Assembly (NCBI RefSeq): GCF_002192415.1
Contig: NZ_CP021780.1
Coordinates: 806,001 to 870,000, forward strand
Reading direction: 5' to 3'
Source: Paenibacillus donghaensis
Lineage (GTDB): Bacteria > Bacillota > Bacilli > Paenibacillales > Paenibacillaceae
Length of the DNA stretch: 64,000 nt
Below are positions 43,399-51,614 of this stretch, one piece after another. The number at the start of each line of letters is the position of its first letter. Position 1 is the first letter of the stretch. A model generated the notes under the pieces. The model was not told where the DNA came from and did not search any database. It saw nothing but the letters and a program-made list of their open reading frames with translations. The position numbers and the translations under genes were made by a program.

Positions 43399-44769
43399 AT
43401 GAAAAAAAGCAAAACAATGATGGGCCTCATGGCACTCACGCTGACGACCGGATTGTTCGCAGGATGTTCCTCGAATAACAACGCCAACACAGGCAATGAA
43501 CAGGCTACCAACAACGCCGGAGCAGGTACAGAGGCTACAACCACTCCTGCCGGTGAAGCTGGCCAAGACCTTAAAGGTGAAATCACGGTCATTACTCAAA
43601 GAACTGATATTGTTGATACCGTATTCAAGGATTATGCTGCCAAATTTAACGAGAAATACCCGGACGTAAAAGTGAACTTCGAAGCGCTGACTACCTATGA
43701 GGATCAGATCAAGATCCGCATGAGCACCGAGGATTACGGAGACGTACTGCTGCTGCCTACCAGTGTAGCCATTAAAGATATGCCGGATTTCTTCGAACCG
43801 CTTGGTCAGCTGGCCGAGATGGAGCAGCAATATACAGGTCTGGAAGAACGGGCTGTAGATGGCGTCGCTTACGGTATTCCGATCACGATCAACTACACCG
43901 GTGTGATCTATAACAAAAAGGTGTTCCAGGATGCCGGAATTACCGAGGTGCCTAAGACCATCGATCAATTCATGACTGCTCTGCAGTCGATTAAGGACAA
44001 AACCGAAGCGGTTCCAATCTATACCAACTATGCCGCAGGCTGGCCGCTGACCCAATGGGAATCTGTTCTGCCGACGGTAGCAGGCAGCCGCGATTACGTG
44101 AATATTACACAGCTTGCCGCACCTGACAACTTCACTCCAGGCCAACCGCACTACGACCTGTACAAAGTGATGTACGATGCCGCACAGAAGGGCTTGATTG
44201 AAGAAGATCCTACGACAACCGACTGGGAATCCTCCAAAGCGGATCTGGCCAACGGCAAGATCGGCACCATGGTCCTGGGTTCGTGGGCCATCGGCCAGAT
44301 TAAAGGTGTAGCGACCAATCCGGATGATATCGGCTTCATGCCGTTCCCTACCAATGCAGACACAATCCTGGTTCCACTGGCTGATGACTACAACATCGGT
44401 GTCAGCGTACACAGCAAGCACAAGGAAGCAGCCAGAGCCTGGGTGGATTTCTTCATCAATGATTCCACCTACCCTACAACCGAAGGCGGCGGCATGAGCC
44501 CAGTTAAAGGCGCTGAGCTTCCTGAGATCCTGAAGCAATTCGAAGGCACAGATGTAACCTTTGACACGATTACCCCTGCACAAGCCGGCAAGGAAGGCTG
44601 GGTTGATAGGATTGACAAGGATGCCGAAGTAGGTCTGTGGCAGCCGGATTTCAAGAAGTTCATCATTGAAGCTGCTATCGGCAACCGCAAGGATTCCTTT
44701 GACGACATTATGAAAGACCTGAACGACAAATGGGCAGCCTCGTATGCGAAGGTAACAGCCGCCAAATAA
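43399..44769 (+). CDS. Sugar ABC transporter substrate-binding lipoprotein
   Basis: The 456-residue protein has a lipoprotein signal peptide (lipobox LFAGC, Cys23) and a Ser/Asn/Thr-rich linker. A family 1 extracellular solute-binding domain follows (STEDYGDVLLLPTSVAIKDM, GIPITINYTGVIYNKKVF, MVLGSWAIGQI). It captures oligosaccharides outside the membrane for the two permeases encoded next. The surrounding enzymes point to manno-oligosaccharides. The orphan lipoprotein at 32714 is a paralog. GAGAGGGG precedes the ATG. It opens an operon of binding protein, two permeases and GH130. Confidence 0.93.
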   Translation: MKKSKTMMGLMALTLTTGLFAGCSSNNNANTGNEQATNNAGAGTEATTTPAGEAGQDLKGEITVITQRTDIVDTVFKDYAAKFNEKYPDVKVNFEALTTYEDQIKIRMSTEDYGDVLLLPTSVAIKDMPDFFEPLGQLAEMEQQYTGLEERAVDGVAYGIPITINYTGVIYNKKVFQDAGITEVPKTIDQFMTALQSIKDKTEAVPIYTNYAAGWPLTQWESVLPTVAGSRDYVNITQLAAPDNFTPGQPHYDLYKVMYDAAQKGLIEEDPTTTDWESSKADLANGKIGTMVLGSWAIGQIKGVATNPDDIGFMPFPTNADTILVPLADDYNIGVSVHSKHKEAARAWVDFFINDSTYPTTEGGGMSPVKGAELPEILKQFEGTDVTFDTITPAQAGKEGWVDRIDKDAEVGLWQPDFKKFIIEAAIGNRKDSFDDIMKDLNDKWAASYAKVTAAK

Positions 44770-44786
44770 ATGAAGAGGTGTGGAGA

Positions 44787-45668
44787 GTGTTCAAATTATC
44801 GAATTTGAGCTATAAAAACCAACGTATTTTTATCATTTTAGCTTTCTCAATCGTTCCGGTGGTGCTGTTGTTTACCTTCGCCTATCTCCCGGTAATCAAG
44901 ATGTTCCAGTACAGCTTCACGAATTGGAACGGTCTCAGCAAGAACATGGAATATGTAGGCTTTGACAATTACAAGACCATTTTTACGAAACCTGAATATT
45001 TCGCTGTATTTAAAGTCAGTTTGTATTATTTCGTCGCGACCTTCGTGCAAATGGGACTGGCGATGTATTTTGCAACAATACTAAGCTTTAATGTCCGCAT
45101 GAAAAATCTGTTCAAGGGTATTCTGTTCTTCCCGACGCTCCTTAACGGAGTAGCCATTGGATTTATCTTTCTGTTCTTCTTCAAGCCGGATGGCACGCTG
45201 GACACGCTGTTGCAATTCGTGGGACTGGAGAGCCTGCAGCAGAAATGGCTGCTGAACCCGAACCTGAACAATATCTCACTGGCCGGAGCTTCGCTCTGGA
45301 GATATATGGGGATGAACTTTATTATTTTTCTCGGAGCGATTTCGTCGGTTTCCAAGGATGTGTACGAAGCCTCCGACATTGACGGGGCCAACCGGTGGCA
45401 CCAGTTCTTGCATATTATTCTGCCGAGTATCAAGCGCATTCTGCAGCTCAACCTGATTCTGGCAATCAGCGGAGCGATCGGCGTGTTCGAAATTCCATTC
45501 GTTATGACTGGCGGCTCCAACGGCACCAGCACCTTCGTTATTCAGACAGTGGATGTGGCCTTCAAATACAGCAAGCTCGGTCTGGCTTCGGCTCTGGCGG
45601 TTATCCTGCTGTTCATCGTTATTCTGGTCACTATCGTACAGCGCATTCTGATTAAGGAGGAGGCTTAG
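44787..45668 (+). CDS. Sugar ABC transporter permease, MalF-like
   Basis: The 293-residue membrane protein has six predicted helices, starting with IFIILAFSIVPVVLLFTFAY. The EAA loop appears as EASDIDGANRWHQFLHIILPSIK, the contact site for the ATPase. The GTG start at 44787 follows AGAGGTG by 6 bases; a longer frame would overlap the binding protein gene. No ATPase gene is in the operon, so a shared MsmX-type ATPase encoded elsewhere is expected, as in other Bacillales oligosaccharide importers. Confidence 0.92.
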   Translation: MFKLSNLSYKNQRIFIILAFSIVPVVLLFTFAYLPVIKMFQYSFTNWNGLSKNMEYVGFDNYKTIFTKPEYFAVFKVSLYYFVATFVQMGLAMYFATILSFNVRMKNLFKGILFFPTLLNGVAIGFIFLFFFKPDGTLDTLLQFVGLESLQQKWLLNPNLNNISLAGASLWRYMGMNFIIFLGAISSVSKDVYEASDIDGANRWHQFLHIILPSIKRILQLNLILAISGAIGVFEIPFVMTGGSNGTSTFVIQTVDVAFKYSKLGLASALAVILLFIVILVTIVQRILIKEEA

Positions 45669-45672
45669 AATT

Positions 45673-46506
45673 ATGCATACTCTAAAATACACTACAGCCA
45701 CTATATTCAAATACCTCACCTTGATTCTAGGGGCGTTTGCGGCGCTGATTCCGATTGTTGTGGTCCTGTTTGCCTCTTTGAAGACCAATGCGGAGTACGC
45801 TAATACCGGTCCGCTTACGCTTCCGGAGAACTGGCTGAACTTCTCGAACTATACGAAGGCTTTTATTGACGGCAAAATGCTGCTTGGCTTCGGCAACACC
45901 GTATTTATCGTGGTGATTTCGATTGCCGGTGCCACCCTGACCGGGTCTATGGTCGCTTATATTCTGGCGCGCTTCAAATTCAGAGGCAGCAAGCTGCTGA
46001 TGGGCGCTTTTCTGCTGGCTACGCTGATTCCGGCGGTAACCACCCAGGTAGCTACTTTCCAGATCATCAATGCGCTCGACTTGTTCAATACGCGCTGGGC
46101 GCCAATCCTGATGTATCTGGGTACAGATATTATCGCCGTATACATCTTTATGCAGTTTCTGGATTCAATCTCCGAGTCGCTGGATGAGTCAGCGATGCTG
46201 GACGGCGCATCCTACTGGACGATTTATGGCCGCATTATTCTACCACTGCTGAAGCCTGCGATTGTAACGGTAATTATCGTGAAGGGCGTCAATATTTACA
46301 ATGACTTCTACACTCCGTTCCTCTATATGCCCAAAAGCGACCTGCAGGTCATCTCCACGGCGTTGTTCAAGTTCAAAGGGCCTTATGGCTCGCAGTGGGA
46401 AGTTATCTGTGCCGCGATTATGATTGCGATTATTCCGACGCTGGTTGCCTTCGTTGCTTTACAGAAATATATCTATAACGGTTTTGCCCAAGGTTCGGTA
46501 AAATAG
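45673..46506 (+). CDS. Sugar ABC transporter permease, MalG-like
   Basis: The 277-residue partner permease has six helices. The EAA motif is seen as ESAMLDGASYWTIYGRIILP. It starts four bases after the first permease with GGAGGAGG in the preceding gene's end, so translation is coupled. N-terminal ILGAFAALIPIVVVLFASLK and C-terminal YIYNGFAQGSVK are typical of the MalG/carbohydrate uptake family 1. Confidence 0.93.
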   Translation: MHTLKYTTATIFKYLTLILGAFAALIPIVVVLFASLKTNAEYANTGPLTLPENWLNFSNYTKAFIDGKMLLGFGNTVFIVVISIAGATLTGSMVAYILARFKFRGSKLLMGAFLLATLIPAVTTQVATFQIINALDLFNTRWAPILMYLGTDIIAVYIFMQFLDSISESLDESAMLDGASYWTIYGRIILPLLKPAIVTVIIVKGVNIYNDFYTPFLYMPKSDLQVISTALFKFKGPYGSQWEVICAAIMIAIIPTLVAFVALQKYIYNGFAQGSVK

Positions 46507-46560
46507 GAAGTGGAAAATTCTGCAGCTGTGGCTGCACTACATTTGGAAGGAGTAATATCT

Positions 46561-47583
46561 ATGAAAGAAGTAACAATCATCGGCAACAACATTCCGAATA
46601 TGCCTTGGCAGGAGAAGCCTGCCGGTTATGAGAATCCGCTCTGGAGACATAACGACAATCCTGTAATCAAACGTAATCCTGCCAAAGGAGTAGCCCGAAT
46701 CTTCAACAGTGCAGTAGCTGCTTATGAAGGAAGTTTCCTCGGCGTATTCCGCGTGGAGGACAACACGACCCGCCCGCATCTGCGGATGGGCTACAGCGCA
46801 GACGGTCTGGACTGGAAGATCGACGATGAGCCGATCCAGTTCAAGGATGAAGACGGCAATCCATACATGCCCCGGTATGCTTACGATCCACGTCTGGTCA
46901 AAGTTGAGGATACGTATTACATTATTTGGTGTACGGATTTCTACGGCGCTGCTATCGGTGTAGCCAAAACCCAGGATTTCAAAAGCTTCACCAGCCTGGA
47001 GAACCCGTTCCTGCCGTTTAACCGCAATGGCGTGCTGTTTCCGAAGAAGCTGAATGGCAACTTCGTGATGCTCTCCCGTCCAAGCGACAGCGGGCATACG
47101 CCGTTTGGTGATGTATTCCTGAGTGAAAGTCCGGATTTCGTCTATTGGGGCAAACACCGCCATGTGATGACTAAGGGCGGACAGGGCTGGTGGCAGAGTG
47201 TCAAGATCGGCGGCGGACCTGCTCCGATTGAAACCAGCGAAGGCTGGCTGATGTTCTACCACGGTGTTACCGGCACCTGCAACGGTCTGGTATACAGCAT
47301 GGGTGCTGTCATTCTGGATATCAACGAACCTTCCAAGGTGAAATACCGCTCCAAAAACTTTGTGCTGACCCCTGAAGAGTGGTACGAGGAGAGAGGTTTC
47401 GTCAACAATGTGCTGTTCCCTTGCGCGACCCTGCATGACGCAGAAACCGGGCGGATTGCCATCTATTATGGCGCTGCCGACACCTATGTTGGCGTAGCGT
47501 ATACAACGGTTCAGGAGATCGTGAACTATGTGATCGATACCCATGAAGAAGTTGGTGACGATGCCGGTCTGGGCAAAATCTAG
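46561..47583 (+). CDS. GH130 phosphorylase, manno-oligosaccharide type
   Basis: The 340-residue protein is a second GH130 enzyme. It differs from the one at 38678 and looks like subfamily 2 beta-1,4-mannooligosaccharide phosphorylases, with proton-donor Asp109 in PRYAYDPRLV, and FLPFNRNGVLFPKKL and WWQSVKIGGGPAP as phosphate/substrate segments. It should shorten beta-1,4-mannan oligosaccharides with phosphate, yielding mannose 1-phosphate. ATG at 46561 follows GGAAGGAG by 9 bases, and is better than the frame start at 46510. It is cytoplasmic and ends the importer operon at a terminator. Confidence 0.9.
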   Translation: MKEVTIIGNNIPNMPWQEKPAGYENPLWRHNDNPVIKRNPAKGVARIFNSAVAAYEGSFLGVFRVEDNTTRPHLRMGYSADGLDWKIDDEPIQFKDEDGNPYMPRYAYDPRLVKVEDTYYIIWCTDFYGAAIGVAKTQDFKSFTSLENPFLPFNRNGVLFPKKLNGNFVMLSRPSDSGHTPFGDVFLSESPDFVYWGKHRHVMTKGGQGWWQSVKIGGGPAPIETSEGWLMFYHGVTGTCNGLVYSMGAVILDINEPSKVKYRSKNFVLTPEEWYEERGFVNNVLFPCATLHDAETGRIAIYYGAADTYVGVAYTTVQEIVNYVIDTHEEVGDDAGLGKI

Positions 47584-47623
47584 CATTCGCTGGCCGCTAA
47601 GCATAGGGCTGCAACTGTAATAC

Positions 47624-47670
47624 AACAGAAACGGAAAGCCTGAAGTACAGGTTTTTCGTTTCTGTTCTTT
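47624..47670 (+). terminator. Terminator of the importer-GH130 operon
   Basis: AACAGAAACG..CCTG pairs with CAGG..CGTTTCTGTT, loop AAGTA, then TCTTT. Confidence 0.85.
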
Positions 47671-47716
47671 ATGTATAACCATCTAAAAGGTATGACCATC
47701 CAAAGGAGGAGTTATA

Positions 47717-48679
47717 GTGGCAACCGATATGACACTGCCCCAATTACACGCTTATGCGGGCAGCAGCCCGAAACCGCAGGATTTCGATCAGTTCTGGGAA
47801 CGGGCGCTGCAGGAGCTGGATGCCCAGCCGCTGGACTACACCCTGGAGCCGGCGGAATTCACCAGTGAACTGGCTGAATGCTTCCATCTGTATTTTACCG
47901 GGGTAGGCGGGGCTAAAATTCACTGCAAATATGTCAGACCGAAGAAAAAGGGTGGAAGCAAGGGCGCAGGTGTGGTCATGTTCCATGGATATTCCTGTGA
48001 CAGCGGCGACTGGATGGAGAAGGTCACTTATGCAGCCCATGGCATCAGTGTGCTGGCAATGGACTGCCGTGGACAAGGCGGCTTGTCGGAGGACAACCTG
48101 CCGGTGCAGGGCACAACCATCCGGGGACATATTATCCGTGGGCTGGATGATCCCAATCCTGACCGGCTGTATTATCGCAACGTCTTCCTGGATACCGTGC
48201 AGACCGCACGGATTCTGATGTCGATGGATGAGGTAGACCCGGCCCGCGTCGGAGCGTACGGATGTTCCCAGGGCGGCGCACTGACGGTAGCCTGCGCAGC
48301 GCTGGAGCCGCGGATTGCGGCAGCTGTGCCGGTCTACCCCTTTCTGTCCGATTACAAACGGGCCTGGGAGCTGGATATCACCACTTCCGCTTATGAGGAG
48401 ATCAACTATTATTTCAGATTTTTTGATCCGCATCATCTGCGCGAGGAAGAGATTTTTAACCGGCTCGGGTATATTGATATTCAGAACCTGGCGGGACGGA
48501 TACAGGGCAAGGTGCTGTGGGTGACCGGATTGGCTGACACTATCTGTCCTCCTTCGACACAATTCGCCGCATACAACAAAATCACAGCGTCCAAAGAATT
48601 AATGGTCTATTATGAATACGGTCATGAGTATCTTCCTTACCTTGCTGACCGGGCACTGCAGATGCTAATGACCTTGTAA
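47717..48679 (+). CDS. CE7-family acetyl esterase
   Basis: The 320-residue protein matches carbohydrate esterase family 7 (acetylxylan esterase / cephalosporin-C deacetylase). It has the usual length, the nucleophile Ser184 in YGCSQGGAL, the acid in WVTGLADTICPPST, and His in EYGHEYL. The RGQGG motif near 118-122 is also typical. Enzymes of this family are cytoplasmic and remove acetyl groups from imported oligosaccharides. In this place it would deacetylate manno-oligosaccharides, though xylan is the better-known substrate. AAAGGAGGAG precedes the GTG start. It has its own upstream terminator, so probably its own promoter. Confidence 0.92.
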   Translation: MATDMTLPQLHAYAGSSPKPQDFDQFWERALQELDAQPLDYTLEPAEFTSELAECFHLYFTGVGGAKIHCKYVRPKKKGGSKGAGVVMFHGYSCDSGDWMEKVTYAAHGISVLAMDCRGQGGLSEDNLPVQGTTIRGHIIRGLDDPNPDRLYYRNVFLDTVQTARILMSMDEVDPARVGAYGCSQGGALTVACAALEPRIAAAVPVYPFLSDYKRAWELDITTSAYEEINYYFRFFDPHHLREEEIFNRLGYIDIQNLAGRIQGKVLWVTGLADTICPPSTQFAAYNKITASKELMVYYEYGHEYLPYLADRALQMLMTL

Positions 48680-48710
48680 CAGGAGAACTGTACAGGAATA
48701 CTAGCGAATA

Positions 48711-50795
48711 GTGGCGGTGAATAATTTGGTTCAATCCAAACCTAACAAACAGAAGACATATATTAGGCTGCACCCGGCAAAGTCGATTGGGGTGCGGCTG
48801 TTTCTGCTGTTCTTCATCTCGACAATGGTGCTTGTGCTGTCCTTGGGATACACCTCGTATTCTGTAGCGAGAGAGACGATCGAAGATAATGCCTTGGCGG
48901 CCAACCAGCAGACCGTGATTCAGACGGCGGAGAAGCTGGACATTGAGCTGCTGCGGTATGAGGACAGACTGGATCAGCTGCTGGCCAGCCGGGAGCTCCA
49001 CGAAGTGCTTCAGGCGGATGCTGCGGGTGGTGTTGCCGCAGGAACCGGGGCTGGAGCAGGATCAGAGAAGCTTACATCCGAGCTGGAGCGCTGGCTGTCA
49101 GCCGGTGAAGGCGTACAAGCTGTCATGCTGATTCCGGCTGCTGCTGATCAGCCGGTGCTGGCTGCGGGAAGTGTCGATACCGCCTTTGGGGAAGGGGCCA
49201 GAGCTTCGGCCTGGTACAAGCAGCTTGTCGGGAAACCACAAGCGGTCTGGATTACCGGGGCCGCTGGAGACGGCGGTGCGGGGGTGATCCGTCTGGCGAA
49301 GTCGTCAACGGATGAGACCGGCGGGCCGGGTTATGTTGTGGTCAGTGACATTCCGGTGCAGGAACTGGAAGACCAGCTGCGCAAGGTGAATCTTGGGCCT
49401 GCGTCCTATATGCAGCTGGTCACTGGTCAGGACGAGCTGATCGCCTCATCCCAGGAGCAGGAGACCGATGCCTATCTGCAGCTCGGGGGTACCTTGTTTG
49501 AAGGACTGAGCGAGAGCTCTGGTTCGTTGCCCACCCAAGACGAACGGGGCAAGTCCATCCTGGCCGTGTACGGTACTCTGGACAGCTCCAGCTGGAAGCT
49601 GCTTGGCGTGGTACCTGCCGAGAATCTCTCCCAGGATGCCGTTCGGATTCTGCGCACGACGTATCTGGTCGTTGGGGCGGCAGCATTGGTTGCCATCCTG
49701 ATCGGCTTCCTGATGGTAAGAATGGTATCGCGTCCGCTGAACCGGCTGGGCGATCTGATGAGCCAGGGAGCGGAAGGGAAGCTTGGCGTGCGCACAAAGG
49801 TAACCTCGCGGGACGAGATCGGCAGGTTGTCTTCTTCGTTCAATCTGATGATGGAGCGAATTTCGGAGTTGGTCACTCACACGAATGAGACGGCGCGTGA
49901 GGTGCTGGGATATGCCGATGAGCTGGGCAGCGCATCGCGTAAGACGGCTGCAGCTGCGAAGGATATTGCCAGCGCGACTGAAGAGATTGCCGGCGGTGCA
50001 GGCGGGCTGGCGCTGGAGGCGGACCGGGGAAATGAGCTGACCAGGCAGATCTCGGCGCAGATCAGCGCCGTTGCCGCGAATGCGCATGAGATGGATAACA
50101 CCGCGCGCAGCGTGGGTGTGTTAAGCGGGAAAGGCGTAAGCCGGTTAAGCGAGCTGCAGAGCCGCACCGGCAACACCGGTGAACTGACGAACCGGCTGGT
50201 GGAGAAGGTCAACGAGCTGAAGGAGACCGCTTCCTCGGTAATCCAGGTGCTTGAGGTCATGAAGAGCATCACGCAGCAGACCAACATCCTGTCGCTGAAC
50301 GCTTCCATTGAGGCCGCGCGGGCCGGTGAAGCGGGCCAGGGCTTCAAGGTCGTGGCGGATGAGATCCGCCAGCTGGCCAATCAGTCCAAGTCCTCAATCG
50401 CCATGGTGGGCGAAATTACGGACAAAATCATGAACGATATGAACGAAACCGTGTTTGCGCTGGCTGAGGTGGCCCCACTGTTCCATGAGCAGATGGATTC
50501 TGTGAAGAATACCAGCGAGATCTTCGTAACCGTGCAGGCACAGATGGAGCAATTCATTACCCGTCTCGATTCGGTAACCTATTCAATAGATGGACTGGGC
50601 CAATCCCAGCGGGTGCTGTCAGAGACCATTGGCAATGTCAGCTCATTCGCTGAGGAATCCTCCGCCGCCTCCGAGGAGGTGGCCTCGCTCAGCGGCGAGC
50701 AGCAGAGCGTCAGCGACCATCTGGTCGGACTGTCAGCCAAGCTGGAACGGGCTTCCTCACAGCTAAAGGATCGCTTGTCCAAGTTTAGTTTGTAG
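48711..50795 (+). CDS. Methyl-accepting chemotaxis protein (paralog 2)
   Basis: The 694-residue chemoreceptor has transmembrane helix 1 near residues 30-52 (LFLLFFISTMVLVLSLGYTS), an extracellular domain of about 240 residues, helix 2 near 315-335, HAMP, and a signalling domain with [20 protein letters not shown]. It is a clear paralog of the receptor at 28241: both share the KSIGVRLFL-type helix 1 start and the NQQTVIQTAEKLDIELLRYE region. A Gly/Ala-rich insert is seen near residue 108. GTG at 48711 is used, but TTG at 48726 behind GGCGGTGA is also plausible. It lies 31 bases after the CE7 gene, so co-expression is likely. Confidence 0.92.
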   Translation: MAVNNLVQSKPNKQKTYIRLHPAKSIGVRLFLLFFISTMVLVLSLGYTSYSVARETIEDNALAANQQTVIQTAEKLDIELLRYEDRLDQLLASRELHEVLQADAAGGVAAGTGAGAGSEKLTSELERWLSAGEGVQAVMLIPAAADQPVLAAGSVDTAFGEGARASAWYKQLVGKPQAVWITGAAGDGGAGVIRLAKSSTDETGGPGYVVVSDIPVQELEDQLRKVNLGPASYMQLVTGQDELIASSQEQETDAYLQLGGTLFEGLSESSGSLPTQDERGKSILAVYGTLDSSSWKLLGVVPAENLSQDAVRILRTTYLVVGAAALVAILIGFLMVRMVSRPLNRLGDLMSQGAEGKLGVRTKVTSRDEIGRLSSSFNLMMERISELVTHTNETAREVLGYADELGSASRKTAAAAKDIASATEEIAGGAGGLALEADRGNELTRQISAQISAVAANAHEMDNTARSVGVLSGKGVSRLSELQSRTGNTGELTNRLVEKVNELKETASSVIQVLEVMKSITQQTNILSLNASIEAARAGEAGQGFKVVADEIRQLANQSKSSIAMVGEITDKIMNDMNETVFALAEVAPLFHEQMDSVKNTSEIFVTVQAQMEQFITRLDSVTYSIDGLGQSQRVLSETIGNVSSFAEESSAASEEVASLSGEQQSVSDHLVGLSAKLERASSQLKDRLSKFSL

Positions 50796-50802
50796 TTTCC
50801 GG

Positions 50803-50828
50803 CCGCTCCCTTTGTGGGGGCGGCTTTT
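50803..50828 (+). terminator. Terminator of the second chemoreceptor gene
   Basis: GCCGCTCCC (50803-50811) pairs with GGGGGCGGC, loop TTTGT, then TTTT. Confidence 0.88.
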
Positions 50829-50929
50829 GTGATGGGTGTTGGGGAGGCAGACTGCGTTGGTGCGAGCGATGAAAGGACGGAGCGGCGGACTGGCGAATGG
50901 GGAACCGGGAATGCGGCAACCTGCGCGAC

Positions 50930-51150
50930 CCCGAACCAAGGAATGGACGGACGAACGGAGCAACCAATGAATGAACCGACTAACCAACGGACCCAGAGCC
51001 CGCGACCGAACGAACGGACCGACGAACCAACGAACCCAGAGCTCGCGACCGAATGAACCAACAAACGACCAACAAACGAACGACCAATGAATGGACAACC
51101 AACCAACGAACCAACGAACCAACGAACCGACGAACCGACGAACCAACCAA
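50930..51150. repeat. Irregular CGAACCAA / CGAACCGA low-complexity array
   Basis: Words of 4-8 bases (ACGAACCA, ACGAACCG, ACCAACGA) repeat irregularly, densest at 51095-51150. Open frames through it give only Asn/Thr/Glu/Pro or Arg/Trp/Phe/Val mixtures. I see no gene. Confidence 0.85.
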
Positions 51151-51164
51151 CCCACAATGTGCCT

Positions 51165-51366
51165 ACCCCATGCACTACGGACCCTATAGCCCTTATTCAT
51201 GCGATTTAGCCCACTTTTCTTCTGTTGCGGACCGTATGGCCGTTATTGAGCGGATTTGAGCCTCAAACGAAGCAAAGTTACTCGAATAACGGCTCCTCAG
51301 TCCGTAACAGCACTCCATAAGCCGAATTCAGCGCAAATAGAGTCCTCTCGGTCCGTAACAGAAGGC
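51165..51366. repeat. GGACCGTATAG / AGTCCGTAA palindrome family (first locus)
   Basis: Left arms of the type GCGGACCGTATGGCCGTTAT occur near 51170 and 51228. Matching right arms such as AATAACGGCTCCTCAGTCCG occur near 51283 and 51335. Each left/right pair forms an imperfect long inverted repeat. The same family is at 56461-56648. The rest of the gap to 51614 is plain sequence with a GAGGATATTGC-type ribosome site at its end. Confidence 0.7.
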
Positions 51367-51614
51367 GGCGGACATAACAGGTGCTATCGGCATACAGACA
51401 GGTGATGAGTAGCAGGATGAGCGGGAAGATGCTGCAGTATGTAATTGGTTGTGCATTGATTGAAGTTAGGAGCGGCGGCTGTAGATTGGCTTGGATGAGA
51501 AACTGAGCTTCGTATGGAGTGGCTGGACTGGAGAGGTTGAGGTTAAAATAAGTGTAAGAAATTAACAGGCTGGGACATAATAAAGCTTAGGAATGGCTTC
51601 TAGGAGGATATTGC

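Noticed and set aside
46537..47682. 381-codon frame opposite the GH130 gene
   Set aside because: Shadow frame; no ribosome site or recognisable motif.
50579..51259. Open frames through the CGAACCAA array on both strands
   Set aside because: Low-complexity translation, overlap with the chemoreceptor end, and no start signals.
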